Shown: positions 8,483 through 19,690, counted from the stretch's first letter. The stretch: 64,000 bases of DNA from Lacinutrix himadriensis (GCF_001418105.1 NZ_LIQI01000024.1:124001-188000); one strand, 5' to 3'. Numbers and translations: made by a program. Notes: generated by a model from the letters alone, not told the origin.

Positions 8483-10087
8483 TTACTTGTTTTTTGTAGC
8501 AATGGTTTGATATTCTTCTTTTGTCATCCAAGTTAAATCATCCCAATACCCAGTATCATTACCTTGAAAAGTGCCGTTAATGGTACTTCCGCTAGCGATA
8601 ATAGTATTGATTTTAGTTTTTAGATCTTTTACCTTTTCCGGAAATAGCGTCGCTACATTTTTTTCTTCGGAAGGATCTATATCTAAATCATATAATTCTA
8701 TTCCTTCCGCTTTTACTTTAGAAGGTAAAATCAATTTCCAATTTCCTTCCGTAATGGCATATCTGCCAATTCTTCCTCTATCTCCTCTATTTATAAGAGG
8801 TAATCGGTTATAGGTACTATTCGTTGTTGTTAAAACGGAAGCAAAACTCTGACTATCTTCTCCTGCATTTTCTGAAATAGTAGTACCTAAAATATCTGCG
8901 AATGTTGCTAATAAATCTACTTGTCCAATAGGATGATTCCAAGAACGTCCCGGTTCTTTAATGCCATTTGGCCAACGCACCAAAAATGGTATGCGATGTC
9001 CACCTTCGTAAACCGAACGTTTTCCTTCTTTAAATCCGGCTTTACTATCGTGATTGAAATCGGTAATACGTGCACTCCAAGATTTTTCAGGACCATTATC
9101 ACTGGTAAAAACAACCATGGTATTATCCTCTAATCCGGATTCTTTAAGGTAATTTAATATTTGTCCGATATGATAATCGGTCTCAATCATAAACTCACCA
9201 TAAGCACCTGCGTTTCCTTTTCCATGAAATTCTGGTAAAGGAGCAACCGGGTAATGCGGAGAGGTATACGGTAAATACAAGAAAAAAGGCTTGTCGTTCT
9301 TAGCATCACTTTCCACGGTCTTCATCCAATCAATAGCTTTATCTGTAAAACGCGTTAAACATTGATTGTCTACAAAATCTGGAGCAACTTCAAAACCGTT
9401 TTGGCCTAAGTTCTCTTTTGTTTGCTCGGGAGTTGTATCATAAGGAGGCATGATTCGATAATCTACATGCCTATCATTTTTCTTTTTATTGGTAAAAAGT
9501 GTAGGAGGGACTTTAGCAAATCTTCCTTCAAACCATGCAAGAATACCAAAATTTAAGGAAGCTGGTACACCATAAAAATAATCGAAACCTTTATCTAAAG
9601 GCATATCTTTTACAGGCTGTGACCAATCTCTGTTTTGTGGCGTTCCTGGAAAATCCATTCCCAAATGCCATTTACCAACCATTCCTGTATGGTAGCCTTG
9701 ATTTTTTAAAAGGGAAGCCAATGTTTCTCTTCCATCTTCTATCAAACAGGTAGCTTCCGATTGCATTACGCCGTTTTTAAGCGTGGTTCTCCAGCTATAA
9801 CGACCGGTTAATATAGAATATCGAGAAGGTGTACAAACCGAAGATGCACTATGTGCATTTGTAAATGAAATTCCTTCTTTCTCTAAACGATCTAAATTTG
9901 GTGTTTTAAATTTTGATTCAGGATTTAACGCGCTTACATCTCCAAAACCTTGATCGTCTGTGTATATGACAATGATATTGGGTTTTTTCGAAGACTGCGC
10001 GCATGAAATAGAGGTGAATGTTAGTGCAAGAAAGCACAATACATAGACACTATCTCTAACGATATTTCTAAAAGGATTTAATTTCAC
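8483..10087 (-). CDS. Type-I sulfatase, lipoprotein
   Basis: Sulfatase of 534 residues with a lipoprotein signal (lipobox SISC, Cys29) after an unusually long 28-residue leader. Metal-binding Asp residues are in IIVIYTDDQGFGDV. The modification motif SSVCTPSRYSILTGRY has Cys85. Later conserved segments are VGKWHLGMDF, YTSPHYPVAP and FTSDNGPEKSW. The FDYFYGVPASLNFG segment links it to the CTP(T/S)RY paralogues at 1, 1982, 4987 and 25931. The gene is 11 bp from its upstream neighbour and 21 bp from the downstream GH29 gene, within the leftward operon. Catalytic competence is expected; substrate position is unknown. Confidence 0.94.
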   Translation of the reverse strand: MKLNPFRNIVRDSVYVLCFLALTFTSISCAQSSKKPNIIVIYTDDQGFGDVSALNPESKFKTPNLDRLEKEGISFTNAHSASSVCTPSRYSILTGRYSWRTTLKNGVMQSEATCLIEDGRETLASLLKNQGYHTGMVGKWHLGMDFPGTPQNRDWSQPVKDMPLDKGFDYFYGVPASLNFGILAWFEGRFAKVPPTLFTNKKKNDRHVDYRIMPPYDTTPEQTKENLGQNGFEVAPDFVDNQCLTRFTDKAIDWMKTVESDAKNDKPFFLYLPYTSPHYPVAPLPEFHGKGNAGAYGEFMIETDYHIGQILNYLKESGLEDNTMVVFTSDNGPEKSWSARITDFNHDSKAGFKEGKRSVYEGGHRIPFLVRWPNGIKEPGRSWNHPIGQVDLLATFADILGTTISENAGEDSQSFASVLTTTNSTYNRLPLINRGDRGRIGRYAITEGNWKLILPSKVKAEGIELYDLDIDPSEEKNVATLFPEKVKDLKTKINTIIASGSTINGTFQGNDTGYWDDLTWMTKEEYQTIATKNK

Positions 10088-10098
10088 TTTAATTCATT

Positions 10099-11574
10099 TT
10101 ATAATTTTGGACTCCAAAGTTCAATGCCTTTTTCTTCTAATTGCTTATGATATTTAACATGAAGTGGTTGTTCTTTTATTCGCTTTCTGTTTTCGTTTAC
10201 CATCAGTGGAATAGAAGCAGACCACCAATCGTTATAGGGTTGTTGAAAATTTGCAATCACTTCTGTGTTTTCTGCAGCTACATTTTCACGCTCGCCAGGA
10301 TCGTTCATAACATCATACAATTCCTTATTATTTACAAAACGCCATTGCTGACTTCTTATAGCCATTTTAGTGTATTTGGCCTCCTCTACCATTCCAGATT
10401 TCCATCGTCCGCAATGCACAAATAGCAAACGATCTTCCCAATTTGTCGCTGTGTTTTCTAAAAGAGGTAGTAAGGATAAACCTTCTAATGGTTGCATGGT
10501 TTCAGGAAGTTTAGCACCTGTTAATTCGGCAAAAGTTGGATATAAATCGAGGTGTGCAGTAAGTTGATTAATGTCTTTTCCTTCCGTTAAAACACCTTTC
10601 CAATACAAGAAAAGCGGTACGTGATTTCCACCTTCATTTGGTGAGTTTTTTCCACCTTTTAGATTCGCATTAAAATGTTTTATTTTTTCTCCATTTAAAG
10701 AACCTCTTAGGTGTGTTGCACCATTATCTGTAGTAAAAATAACTAGGGTGTTTTCTAAGGCATCCCATTCCTCAAGCTTGTTCATCAACACGCCAAAATT
10801 ATCGTCAATGTTCTCAATCATGCCGTATCTACCTGCAGTTCCTTCATCATAGCCCAAATCTAAAAAACGTTTTTTATAAGCTTCAGGAGCAATTAAAGGA
10901 GCATGAGGAGCATTCAGTGAAAGGAATGTAAAATAAGGTTGCTTCGTGTCTATTTTTTCTTTGGTCCAGGCTAGTGCTGCATCGAAAAACACATCGGTAC
11001 AAAAGCCTTCGGTTTTTACAATGGTTTCGTTATGTAGTAAAATGTTATCGAAATAGACGTTTTCTTTATTTGGTGGAAAATCTCCTAAACTCACTTGACC
11101 AATTCCACCGCCACCATGCATTAGCACTTCATCAAAACCTCTATTTTGTGGTAGGTATTCATCCGCATCTCCCAAATGCCATTTGCCAAATAATCCGGTT
11201 TGATATCCTGCAGATTGTAAGGCTTGCGGAAGTGTGTACACATCTAAAGCCATGCGTTCGCGTTCTAAAATGGTATGAGTAACGCCAACTCTAAATTCAT
11301 GTTGACCACTCATGATAGCAGCTCTTGTTGGAGCACAAGTAGGACTTACATGGTATTCTGTAAAACGAGTTGATTTTTTATAAAACGCATCCATGTTTGG
11401 GGTTTTTACAACCTCGTTTCCCATACAAGAAAAATCTCCCATACCTTGATCATCTGTCATTACAAAGATGATGTTGGGACGACTATTTTTTAACGCTTCA
11501 ACGTTTTCTTGGGCATAACTCATTGGAATAATAAATAGGAAGCACAAGAAATAGGTGACAACTGTATTTTTCAT
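10099..11574 (-). CDS. Type-I sulfatase (HGGGG subgroup)
   Basis: Exported sulfatase of 491 residues with signal peptide residues 1-22 (ending MSYAQ). NIIFVMTDDQGMGDF holds metal ligands, and SPTCAPTRAAIMSGQH the modifiable Cys80. LFGKWHLGDA and LNAPHAPLI follow. The segment MHGGGGIGQV, preceded by QNRGFDEV, is shared with the sulfatase at 28928 and not with the other paralogues, so these two form a separate subgroup with one member in each operon. It lies 27 bp after the 11602 gene and 11 bp before 8483. The motif is a standard CxPxR. Specificity is unknown. Confidence 0.93.
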   Translation of the reverse strand: MKNTVVTYFLCFLFIIPMSYAQENVEALKNSRPNIIFVMTDDQGMGDFSCMGNEVVKTPNMDAFYKKSTRFTEYHVSPTCAPTRAAIMSGQHEFRVGVTHTILERERMALDVYTLPQALQSAGYQTGLFGKWHLGDADEYLPQNRGFDEVLMHGGGGIGQVSLGDFPPNKENVYFDNILLHNETIVKTEGFCTDVFFDAALAWTKEKIDTKQPYFTFLSLNAPHAPLIAPEAYKKRFLDLGYDEGTAGRYGMIENIDDNFGVLMNKLEEWDALENTLVIFTTDNGATHLRGSLNGEKIKHFNANLKGGKNSPNEGGNHVPLFLYWKGVLTEGKDINQLTAHLDLYPTFAELTGAKLPETMQPLEGLSLLPLLENTATNWEDRLLFVHCGRWKSGMVEEAKYTKMAIRSQQWRFVNNKELYDVMNDPGERENVAAENTEVIANFQQPYNDWWSASIPLMVNENRKRIKEQPLHVKYHKQLEEKGIELWSPKL

Positions 11575-11601
11575 GATTCCTATTTTATATTCAACGTTTA
11601 A

Positions 11602-13485
11602 TTACTTGATTTTATGAAATGCACCTTTTACCATAAATCGGTTTTCATCAATTAAAATGATACCGTATTCTATGGCTTCTTTAGGAACCGTAAACGAGTA
11701 TTCTAAATTGTTTTTCCCAGCGTCTACAGGTATTCTGATATACGTGGATTTCACTTTGCTTTTCTTACCTTTTTTCTTAGCCTTCGCCTTGTCAGATATT
11801 TTTACAAGCGCATAACTTTCAACTACATTAGATTTTCCTTTTTCTAATTGAATAGCAACTTTACGAGATGTAGCATCTAAAACATCAGTTACAATTACAG
11901 GGATAGCAGTTGCCTCTTTATCACTTTTAAATTTTGAAGGATCTTTATAAGGCAATTTAGCATCGTAATCTTTTAGATATTTTTCCAATTTGGAAGCTAA
12001 GGCTTGAGTGATTTCTGGCGCTTCATTGGCAATATCATTTTGTTCTTCTAAATCATAGCGTTTTCCATCCTTATACAAACGGTGCAATACATAATTACCT
12101 GTGATAAAGTTTTTATATAATTTATAATCTCCAGATCGTATAGCAGATTGGTTTTTAGTCTCGTCGCCATACGGATAATGCCACCATAAATCTTCTCTAG
12201 GTTTTCCGTCTTTATTTAAGACTTCCTTTTCATTCTTTAATAAGACATTGGAAATATCTAATCCGTCTAGGTTTGCACTATACTTTTCCGGTATTTTACT
12301 ATTGGTAAGGTTCAAGATTGTTGGAAAATAATCTAACTGATTGATTAAAACATCTTTTGTTTTTTCTTTAGGTATGTTTGGTCCCGAAATAAGCATTGGT
12401 ACTCTAATACCGCCTTCTTCCGAATATTTTTTACCCTTATCTAAAGGAGCATTATCAGACATTACTTCTGCTCTACGAGTTTCCGCTCCACCATTATCAG
12501 ATGAAAAGATGATGTATGTAGTTTCGTATAATTTTTTACCAGGATTTCTAGGATCATCTGTTTTCTTTAGTAAATCTATAACACGACCTAAACTCCAATC
12601 TAAGGTAGTTACCATAGCACCAAAATAAGGATTATTCTGACCTTCTTTAGTCCATTCTGTATCTACTTCTGGAAGTTCTACGCCTAATTTATCACAATAA
12701 TAATCTAATAATGCACGGTTTTTTGTGTGAATAGGGTAGTGCACCATCCAGTGTGCTAAATATAAAAAGAAAGGTTCTTCTTTGTTGTTTTCTATGAATT
12801 CTAGTGCGTTTTCAGTAACTGCATCTGTTGGATAAGAGATTCCTTCAGGCGATTCCTTTGTGAAAGGAAAGTATTTTTCTTCACTTAAACGATACGCATC
12901 ATTTTTATCATGCGTAGCAAAAGCATTTAAGCGATTTTTAACTCCTTTCGGTCCTTGATGTGCTCCTCTAGATTCATGTGCAAAATCAAAACCTTGATTG
13001 GTTGATTTTTGAATCTGAAGTGCTCCTGCATGCCATTTTCCAACATGTCCAGTTCTGTAGCCATTCATTTTTAAAGCTTCTGCAATCGTGAAGTTTTCAG
13101 GCATTAATCCTTCTGGAAAATACGGACTCATATATTTTTCAGATCTCTGAGCCTTAGGGATTTTTCCTCCGCTTACATTCGTTATTCCTGTTTTAGCAGG
13201 ATGCAATCCGCTTAAAAGCGCAGATCGAGAAGGGGCACAAGTAGGTGCTGGAGAATATGCATTGGTAAAATTGATAGCATCTTCCGCTAATTTAGCAATG
13301 TTTGGTGTATCCCAAGCACAAGGTTCGTCTAAATCATTTAACTGTACGTCTTGCCAACCCAAATCATCGGCATAGAAAATGATAACATTAGGTTTTATTA
13401 AGTTACTTTTTTCCTGACTGTTTATATAGTTCGAAGAAAAAAACGCTAGTAATACTAGGACTAAGAATGTTTTGTTAGTTTTCAT
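11602..13485 (-). CDS. Type-I sulfatase with C-terminal beta-like extension (tandem copy A)
   Basis: Exported sulfatase of 627 residues, longer than most of its neighbours. The signal peptide is residues 1-23. VIIFYADDLGWQDVQ holds metal ligands and APTCAPSRSALLSGLHP the modifiable Cys83; HVGKWHAGAL, LAHWMVHYPIHTK and FSSDNGGAE follow. After the sulfatase fold (about residue 510) comes a roughly 110-residue extension containing a Lys-rich stretch (KAKAKKKGKKSKVK) and ending in ENRFMVKGAFHKIK. The gene at 13510 is a colinear paralogue of the same length, including the extension, so this is a tandem duplication (24-bp gap). The basic stretch might contact anionic polysaccharide (inference). Family certain, role of the extension unknown. 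Confidence 0.94.
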   Translation of the reverse strand: MKTNKTFLVLVLLAFFSSNYINSQEKSNLIKPNVIIFYADDLGWQDVQLNDLDEPCAWDTPNIAKLAEDAINFTNAYSPAPTCAPSRSALLSGLHPAKTGITNVSGGKIPKAQRSEKYMSPYFPEGLMPENFTIAEALKMNGYRTGHVGKWHAGALQIQKSTNQGFDFAHESRGAHQGPKGVKNRLNAFATHDKNDAYRLSEEKYFPFTKESPEGISYPTDAVTENALEFIENNKEEPFFLYLAHWMVHYPIHTKNRALLDYYCDKLGVELPEVDTEWTKEGQNNPYFGAMVTTLDWSLGRVIDLLKKTDDPRNPGKKLYETTYIIFSSDNGGAETRRAEVMSDNAPLDKGKKYSEEGGIRVPMLISGPNIPKEKTKDVLINQLDYFPTILNLTNSKIPEKYSANLDGLDISNVLLKNEKEVLNKDGKPREDLWWHYPYGDETKNQSAIRSGDYKLYKNFITGNYVLHRLYKDGKRYDLEEQNDIANEAPEITQALASKLEKYLKDYDAKLPYKDPSKFKSDKEATAIPVIVTDVLDATSRKVAIQLEKGKSNVVESYALVKISDKAKAKKKGKKSKVKSTYIRIPVDAGKNNLEYSFTVPKEAIEYGIILIDENRFMVKGAFHKIK

Positions 13486-13509
13486 TATATGTATGTAAAG
13501 GGCGATTTT

Positions 13510-15393
13510 TTAGTTGATTTTATGAAATTCACTTTGTACCATAAATCGATTTTCATCGATTAAAATAACACCGTATTCTATAATTCCTTTAGGAATAGTA
13601 AACGTGTATTCTAAATTGTTTTTACTAGACTCTAATGGTACTTTTATAAAGGTGGTATCATGTTTTCCGTATTTACCTTTCTTTTTTGCTTTAGCCTTAT
13701 TTGCAATTCTTACTAGTGCATACGCTTCTATAACATTGTTTTTTCCTTTTTCTAATGTGATAGTGACTTTGCGAGATTTTTCATCAAAAGAATCACTAGC
13801 AACAACAGGAATAGAAGCTACATTTTTATTAGTTCCATCTTTTTTGAATTTTGAAGGATCTTTATAAGGCATTTGCGCATTATATTCTTCTAAATATTTT
13901 TCTAATATTGCAGATAAATCTTTAACTACTTCCGGATTTTGTTTAGCGATATCAAACTTTTCTTCAATATCTTCTCTTTTTCCATCTTTATACAAACGGT
14001 ATAATTCATAAGTACCAGGAATCAAGTTTTTGTATAATTTGTAATCTCCATGTCTTAGTGCAGACTGCATAGATTCGTCTTGATTATGTGGAAAGTGCCA
14101 CCATAAGTCTTCTCTAGGACTTCCGTCTGTATTATGAATAACATTTTCGTTGTTTAATAATACACCTGAAATATCTAGACCATCTAATTCGGAAGCATAT
14201 TTTTCTGGAATTTCACTATTAGTAAGACTTAAAATGGTTGGGTAAAAATCTAACTGATTTACTAAACCATCATACGTTTTTCCTTTAGGAATATTTGGAC
14301 CAGAAACAACCATAGGAACTCTAATACCACCTTCTTGTGCATGTTTTTTACCTTCGTCTAAAGGAAAATTATCTGTAACTATTTCTCCGTTTGCTTTTTC
14401 TGCACCACCATTATCGGAAGAAAATATAATATAGGTAGTTTCAATTAGCTTTTTACCAGGATTTCTAGGGTCGTCTGTTTTCTTTAACAAATCTACAACG
14501 CGTCCTAAACTCCAATCTAAAGTAGTCACCATAGAACCGTAAAAAGGATTGGTTTGTCCTCCTGTAGCAATAGGAATATTCTTAGTAGGCATATCTATAC
14601 CTAACTTATCACTGTAATATTGTAATAATTCTTTGTTTTTAGTGTGAATTGGTGCGTGTACCAACCAATGTGCTAAGTATAAAAAGAAAGGTTCTTCTTT
14701 ACTAGTCGTAATAAACTCTAATGCTTTTTCCGTAACCGCATCCGTTGGATATGAAATTCCGTTAGGAGATGCCTTTGTAAAAGGAGGATATTTTTCATCG
14801 CTTAAACGGTACGCATCGCCTTTATCATGGGTTGCAAAATTATTCACACGTGTTTTTTCTCTTTTTGGACCTTGGTGTGCACCTCTAGATTCGTAAGCAA
14901 AATCGAAACCTTGGTTCGTTGATTTTTGAATATCTAGCGCTCCTACGTGCCATTTTCCAACATGTCCTGTTCTGTAACCATTCATTTTTAATGCTTCTGC
15001 TATTGTAAAGTTTTCAGGCATTAATCCTACAGGATAAAATGGAGTTACATAATTAGATTTTTTAGAGGTTTTAGGTAAAGTTCCTCCGCTTACATGTGTT
15101 ACACCTGTTTTTGTAGGATGTAAACCAGAAAGCAGTGCAGCTCTAGAAGGCGCGCAAGTTGGAGCTGGAGAATAACCATTGGTGAAATTGATACCTTCTT
15201 TAGCAAGTGCCACTATATTTGGAGTCTCCCAAGGTGTGGGCTCATCTAAATCATTAAGTTCTGTGTCTTGCCAGCCTAAATCATCTACATAAAAGACAAC
15301 AATATTTGGTTTTACTAAATCTTTCTTTTCTTGGCTAATAGCATCATTAGCAAAGAACAATAAAATGGTCAGCGTTGTTAAAAGTGATTTCAT
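13510..15393 (-). CDS. Type-I sulfatase with C-terminal beta-like extension (tandem copy B)
   Basis: Exported sulfatase, 627 residues, signal peptide 1-20 (ending NDAIS). VVFYVDDLGWQDTE holds metal ligands, and APTCAPSRAALLSGLHP has Cys80 for formylglycine formation. HVGKWHVGAL, LAHWLVHAPIHTK and FSSDNGGAE are conserved. It parallels the 11602 protein from end to end, including GFDFAYESRGAHQGPK, EDLWWHFPH and the C-terminal module with a Lys-rich segment (NKAKAKKKGKYGK). Differences cluster in the segment around KNIPIATGGQTNP (copy A has EVDTEWTKEGQNNP) and in the basic stretch, suggesting divergence in substrate contacts. It lies 33 bp downstream of the putative hydrolase gene at 15427 in the leftward operon. 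Confidence 0.94.
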   Translation of the reverse strand: MKSLLTTLTILLFFANDAISQEKKDLVKPNIVVFYVDDLGWQDTELNDLDEPTPWETPNIVALAKEGINFTNGYSPAPTCAPSRAALLSGLHPTKTGVTHVSGGTLPKTSKKSNYVTPFYPVGLMPENFTIAEALKMNGYRTGHVGKWHVGALDIQKSTNQGFDFAYESRGAHQGPKREKTRVNNFATHDKGDAYRLSDEKYPPFTKASPNGISYPTDAVTEKALEFITTSKEEPFFLYLAHWLVHAPIHTKNKELLQYYSDKLGIDMPTKNIPIATGGQTNPFYGSMVTTLDWSLGRVVDLLKKTDDPRNPGKKLIETTYIIFSSDNGGAEKANGEIVTDNFPLDEGKKHAQEGGIRVPMVVSGPNIPKGKTYDGLVNQLDFYPTILSLTNSEIPEKYASELDGLDISGVLLNNENVIHNTDGSPREDLWWHFPHNQDESMQSALRHGDYKLYKNLIPGTYELYRLYKDGKREDIEEKFDIAKQNPEVVKDLSAILEKYLEEYNAQMPYKDPSKFKKDGTNKNVASIPVVASDSFDEKSRKVTITLEKGKNNVIEAYALVRIANKAKAKKKGKYGKHDTTFIKVPLESSKNNLEYTFTIPKGIIEYGVILIDENRFMVQSEFHKIN

Positions 15394-15426
15394 TTTTTTT
15401 TGATGTATAAATAATTACGGGTTTGT

Positions 15427-16671
<1,245 letters not shown>

Positions 16672-16720
16672 GTTTTTAATTTTGTAGCTAATAATCTAGT
16701 AGCGTATTAAACTTTAAAAT

Positions 16721-17905
16721 TTATTTCCAATCTAATTGGGCTGTTTTGTTTTTTATATCTAACCAAACATCTAGATGTTCAAAAGATCTGGTGTAAATAT
16801 ATCCTTCACGTTTTGCATAACCTTTTGGAGCTCCTAATTTTTTCTCATACTGAGGAAACGTTTTAAGCCAAACGGCAGAACTTCCAACAGCATAACCGTC
16901 ATGGGGATATACGTAGCTGTATTTTTCAGCACAAACTAAAAAAATGGCTAATAGATAATCTAGTCGTTTTGCGAAATCTTCATCTATGTTTACTTTTTTT
17001 CTAGCATCATCAATACCTTCTTCTGCATTTTTTAATCCTTTACCTATGCCAAGAGACATGGCGATAACATTTCCTTCTCTTGCTGATTTTTGGACAGTTT
17101 CAATACCTTTAGCAAGATAATCTTCATAGGTCGTGCTAGTATGTCCGCGTTCAAAACCTTCTAGGTAAGAACCATCAAAGAATTTTAAATATTCTCTGCC
17201 GGAATCTTCAAATTCTGGACGCACACGAAGGATATTTGCAAGGAGCAAGTTGTCTTCTCCTATTTGTGATTCTAAATCTGCCATCATGGACAAGTAGCCT
17301 GATTTAATAGCTTTTTGTTTTACTTCTCCAACACGGCTGTTAAAAAAAACAGGGACTAAAACTTTAATGTTTGCATCTAAAAACACACCATCAATAAACG
17401 GATTGTCACTAACTTTTTCTACATGTTTTAACCAATAGTCACGAACGTAATCTTGTGAGATATCAAAGAATCCCGTTTTGCCATTTGGCATTACAGCCTT
17501 TTGTCCTTTATTGTTAACCAATAAAGCTTCAGGATACTGGTACAAGAAATCTTCATCCTCTTTATAACCACCCCAATTGATAACCACATTTTTATAATAT
17601 AAGATGGTGGCATTCGGGTTAATTTTCTTTACAGCTTCGGCAGCTTTTATAGTTCCTTTTTCTGTAGAACCGTACGTTTTGCTTCCTGTTGTTTTTTCGA
17701 AGGTTATTAAAGGATGTTTTGCAATGTATTTAACCTCTTTATTTGTAAACGCAGTAGATTTGCGTAAATGCATATACAATGGCATTTTATCCCAAGAAAA
17801 TTCAGGTAATTTATGTTTTACTGCAGAAGTCTCTACCTTTTGCGTGACACATGCACTTAAAGAAGCTACTAATAAAACCAATAATATGGAAGACTTAAAA
17901 TGCAT
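16721..17905 (-). CDS. Putative glycoside hydrolase, lipoprotein (paralogue of 15427)
   Basis: Lipoprotein of 394 residues with lipobox LSAC (Cys19), without the poly-Thr stalk and acidic tract of its neighbour. It is colinear with the 15427 product from PEFSWDKMPLYMHLRK to EHLDVWLDIKNKTAQLDWK, including VVINWGGYKEDEDF, IDGVFLDANIKV, LRVRPEFEDSGRE and DGSYLEGFE. The candidate catalytic pair is Asp177 and Glu249, separated by 72 residues exactly as in the paralogue. The genes are adjacent (49-bp gap), so this is a tandem duplication. The GHL15-like assignment is from motif memory and needs a profile search. A role in cleaving the main chain or a non-fucose side chain of the polysaccharide is inferred from the locus. 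Confidence 0.78.
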   Translation of the reverse strand: MHFKSSILLVLLVASLSACVTQKVETSAVKHKLPEFSWDKMPLYMHLRKSTAFTNKEVKYIAKHPLITFEKTTGSKTYGSTEKGTIKAAEAVKKINPNATILYYKNVVINWGGYKEDEDFLYQYPEALLVNNKGQKAVMPNGKTGFFDISQDYVRDYWLKHVEKVSDNPFIDGVFLDANIKVLVPVFFNSRVGEVKQKAIKSGYLSMMADLESQIGEDNLLLANILRVRPEFEDSGREYLKFFDGSYLEGFERGHTSTTYEDYLAKGIETVQKSAREGNVIAMSLGIGKGLKNAEEGIDDARKKVNIDEDFAKRLDYLLAIFLVCAEKYSYVYPHDGYAVGSSAVWLKTFPQYEKKLGAPKGYAKREGYIYTRSFEHLDVWLDIKNKTAQLDWK

Positions 17906-17951
17906 TGTTACCTTTTGTTAAGTTAATTGTTAGACTCTTTTGTGACTTTAA

Positions 17952-19475
17952 CTATTCTGTAATTATTTTAAAACAAATAGCCGATGGGTTTGGGATGTCT
18001 TTAAAATCATGTTCAATAGCCAACCCGTCTTTACTTTGACTCCATTTGATTTTTTCATCACTACCTAATAACTGTATTTCTTTAATGGTCTTTTGTAAAA
18101 GGCCTTCTTTTTTAAGTGTTTTAATCAAAATATCTTCTTTAGGTGGTGCTAAAAGAAAAGCGTAAATGTTTCCATTTTTTGTGGTAAAACGAATGTCTTT
18201 TTCAGAGAATTCTTTTAAGTTTTCTCCAGCTCTTTTGGTAACGATTTCTAGAGGTCCTTCCCCAAAGGTTTTCCAAGGTCTGGTATTATAAATACCGTCT
18301 TGATTGGTTTTTACAAAATCACCAAAGTCGCTAAGCATTTTTATTTGATTTTCAGGAATGGTACCATCTCCTTTTAAAGCAATGTTAATCATTACAATAC
18401 CGTTTTTACTGATGGCATCAATAGCATTACCAATTAAAACATCTAAAGACATTTTGGTAAAAGAATCTTTTCTGTAAAACCAACTTCCAGATAAATCGGT
18501 AGCCCAAATCCATGGATGCGCTTGCTGTTCGCCAAACATCCCTCTTTCTAAATTGTAGGTGAAAGCAGCTTTATTCTCTTTTGCGTTTTTAAAGGATAAA
18601 ACAGTAGTTTGTTTTCCGTTATTCTCTTTTAAATCTCTATTTAAATATTCGGAGAATAGTTTCACACCCAATCCTTTTCCTGTTTTTATTGACGGATAAG
18701 GCGAGTCGTTATTAAACATGTCTGGATCGTATTTTTCTATTAAATCCCAAGAGCGTTTGTACCAGTGTTCATTCCAACGATCTTGACTAGCAAATTCTTT
18801 GGTATCATAATCCATGTTGAAGAATTCCCATTCTGGAGTACCTTCTTTTTGAAATTTTCTAGCCGTTCTAAAAAAGCGAGGAGACCAATATAAGTGCGTA
18901 GATACTCCAAATTTTAAATCGTGTTTGTTTGCAGCGTCTTTCCATTCTCTAAGGATATCTTTCTTTGGGCCCATTTTTACGGCATTCCAAGGAAAGAAAG
19001 AATCATACATGTCAAAATTATCATGATGTGTTGCTACTGGCATGATAAAACGTGCACCAGACTCTTTTACAAATTTTACAATAGCATCGGCATCAAAATT
19101 TTCTGCTTTAAAGTCAGGTATGAATTTTTCATAACCAAATTCAGAAGGATCTCCATATCTCTCCGTATGCCATTTCGTTAAACGTACCGTTCGCATTCTG
19201 TCTGGTTCGGTTCGTGCATCATAATCTTTATCACCATACATTCTTCTTCCGTAATGCGAACCATCGTCTGCTCTATTTTCATCTATAGAAGAAGGGATAC
19301 CCCAATGCATCCAAACCCCAATTTTACCATCTTGAAACCATTCTGGAACCTGATAGTTTTCCGCCATGGATTCCCAGTTAGGTGCTATTGTTTTTTCAGA
19401 CTGCTTTGTTTGACTAAAAACAAAACAAGTGCTGAATAGCAAGAAAAAGATAGCGGCACGTTTCTTAAGGGTCAT
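17952..19475 (-). CDS. Divergent GH29-type alpha-L-fucosidase
   Basis: Predicted exported fucosidase of 507 residues, first gene of the leftward operon. The signal peptide is residues 1-21 (ending FVFSQ). The GH29 hallmarks are present but altered: GKIGVWMHWGIP replaces GMFIHWGL, VATHHDNFDMYDS replaces SKHHDGFALF, and the nucleophile segment is PDMFNNDSP (Asp257) instead of WFDG. The arrangement resembles the PDxxWND form seen in some GH29 enzymes, so activity is plausible. An insert around residues 62-105 (SSIDENRADDGS onward) is Arg- and Asp-rich. The C-terminal region with IKEIQLLGSDEKIKW resembles the corresponding region of the 6602 enzyme. It may prefer a different linkage or sulfated fucose (inference). 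Confidence 0.87.
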   Translation of the reverse strand: MTLKKRAAIFFLLFSTCFVFSQTKQSEKTIAPNWESMAENYQVPEWFQDGKIGVWMHWGIPSSIDENRADDGSHYGRRMYGDKDYDARTEPDRMRTVRLTKWHTERYGDPSEFGYEKFIPDFKAENFDADAIVKFVKESGARFIMPVATHHDNFDMYDSFFPWNAVKMGPKKDILREWKDAANKHDLKFGVSTHLYWSPRFFRTARKFQKEGTPEWEFFNMDYDTKEFASQDRWNEHWYKRSWDLIEKYDPDMFNNDSPYPSIKTGKGLGVKLFSEYLNRDLKENNGKQTTVLSFKNAKENKAAFTYNLERGMFGEQQAHPWIWATDLSGSWFYRKDSFTKMSLDVLIGNAIDAISKNGIVMINIALKGDGTIPENQIKMLSDFGDFVKTNQDGIYNTRPWKTFGEGPLEIVTKRAGENLKEFSEKDIRFTTKNGNIYAFLLAPPKEDILIKTLKKEGLLQKTIKEIQLLGSDEKIKWSQSKDGLAIEHDFKDIPNPSAICFKIITE

Positions 19476-19690
19476 ATTCTTTTATATTATGGGATATACA
19501 AATTAACCATTTACTTATTAAGAAACGATTCTCTATTCCGTCATTTTCTTGCTGTAAAAATTCAAAAGTATCGAGACTGCTTATTCCTTGGCGGTTTTGG
19601 TTGAAATGAGAAAACTTTAAAACGATAAGAGCAAGTTCAATTCTCTTATTTGTCACATATTTGTATTCAAACGAACCAACTCATCAAGTC
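19476..19690. promoter_or_regulatory. Divergent promoter region of the PUL
   Basis: The 215-bp gap between the two outward-facing operons must hold their promoters. On the + strand CATATTTG at 19656-19663 matches the Bacteroidetes -7 box TAnnTTTG except at the first base and lies 27 bp before the chosen receptor start, but no TTG sits at the expected -33 distance. On the - strand the complement of 19499-19506 (TTAATTTG) is a similar one-mismatch -7 box. No convincing operator palindrome was seen, and no regulator gene is in the window. Confidence 0.5.
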
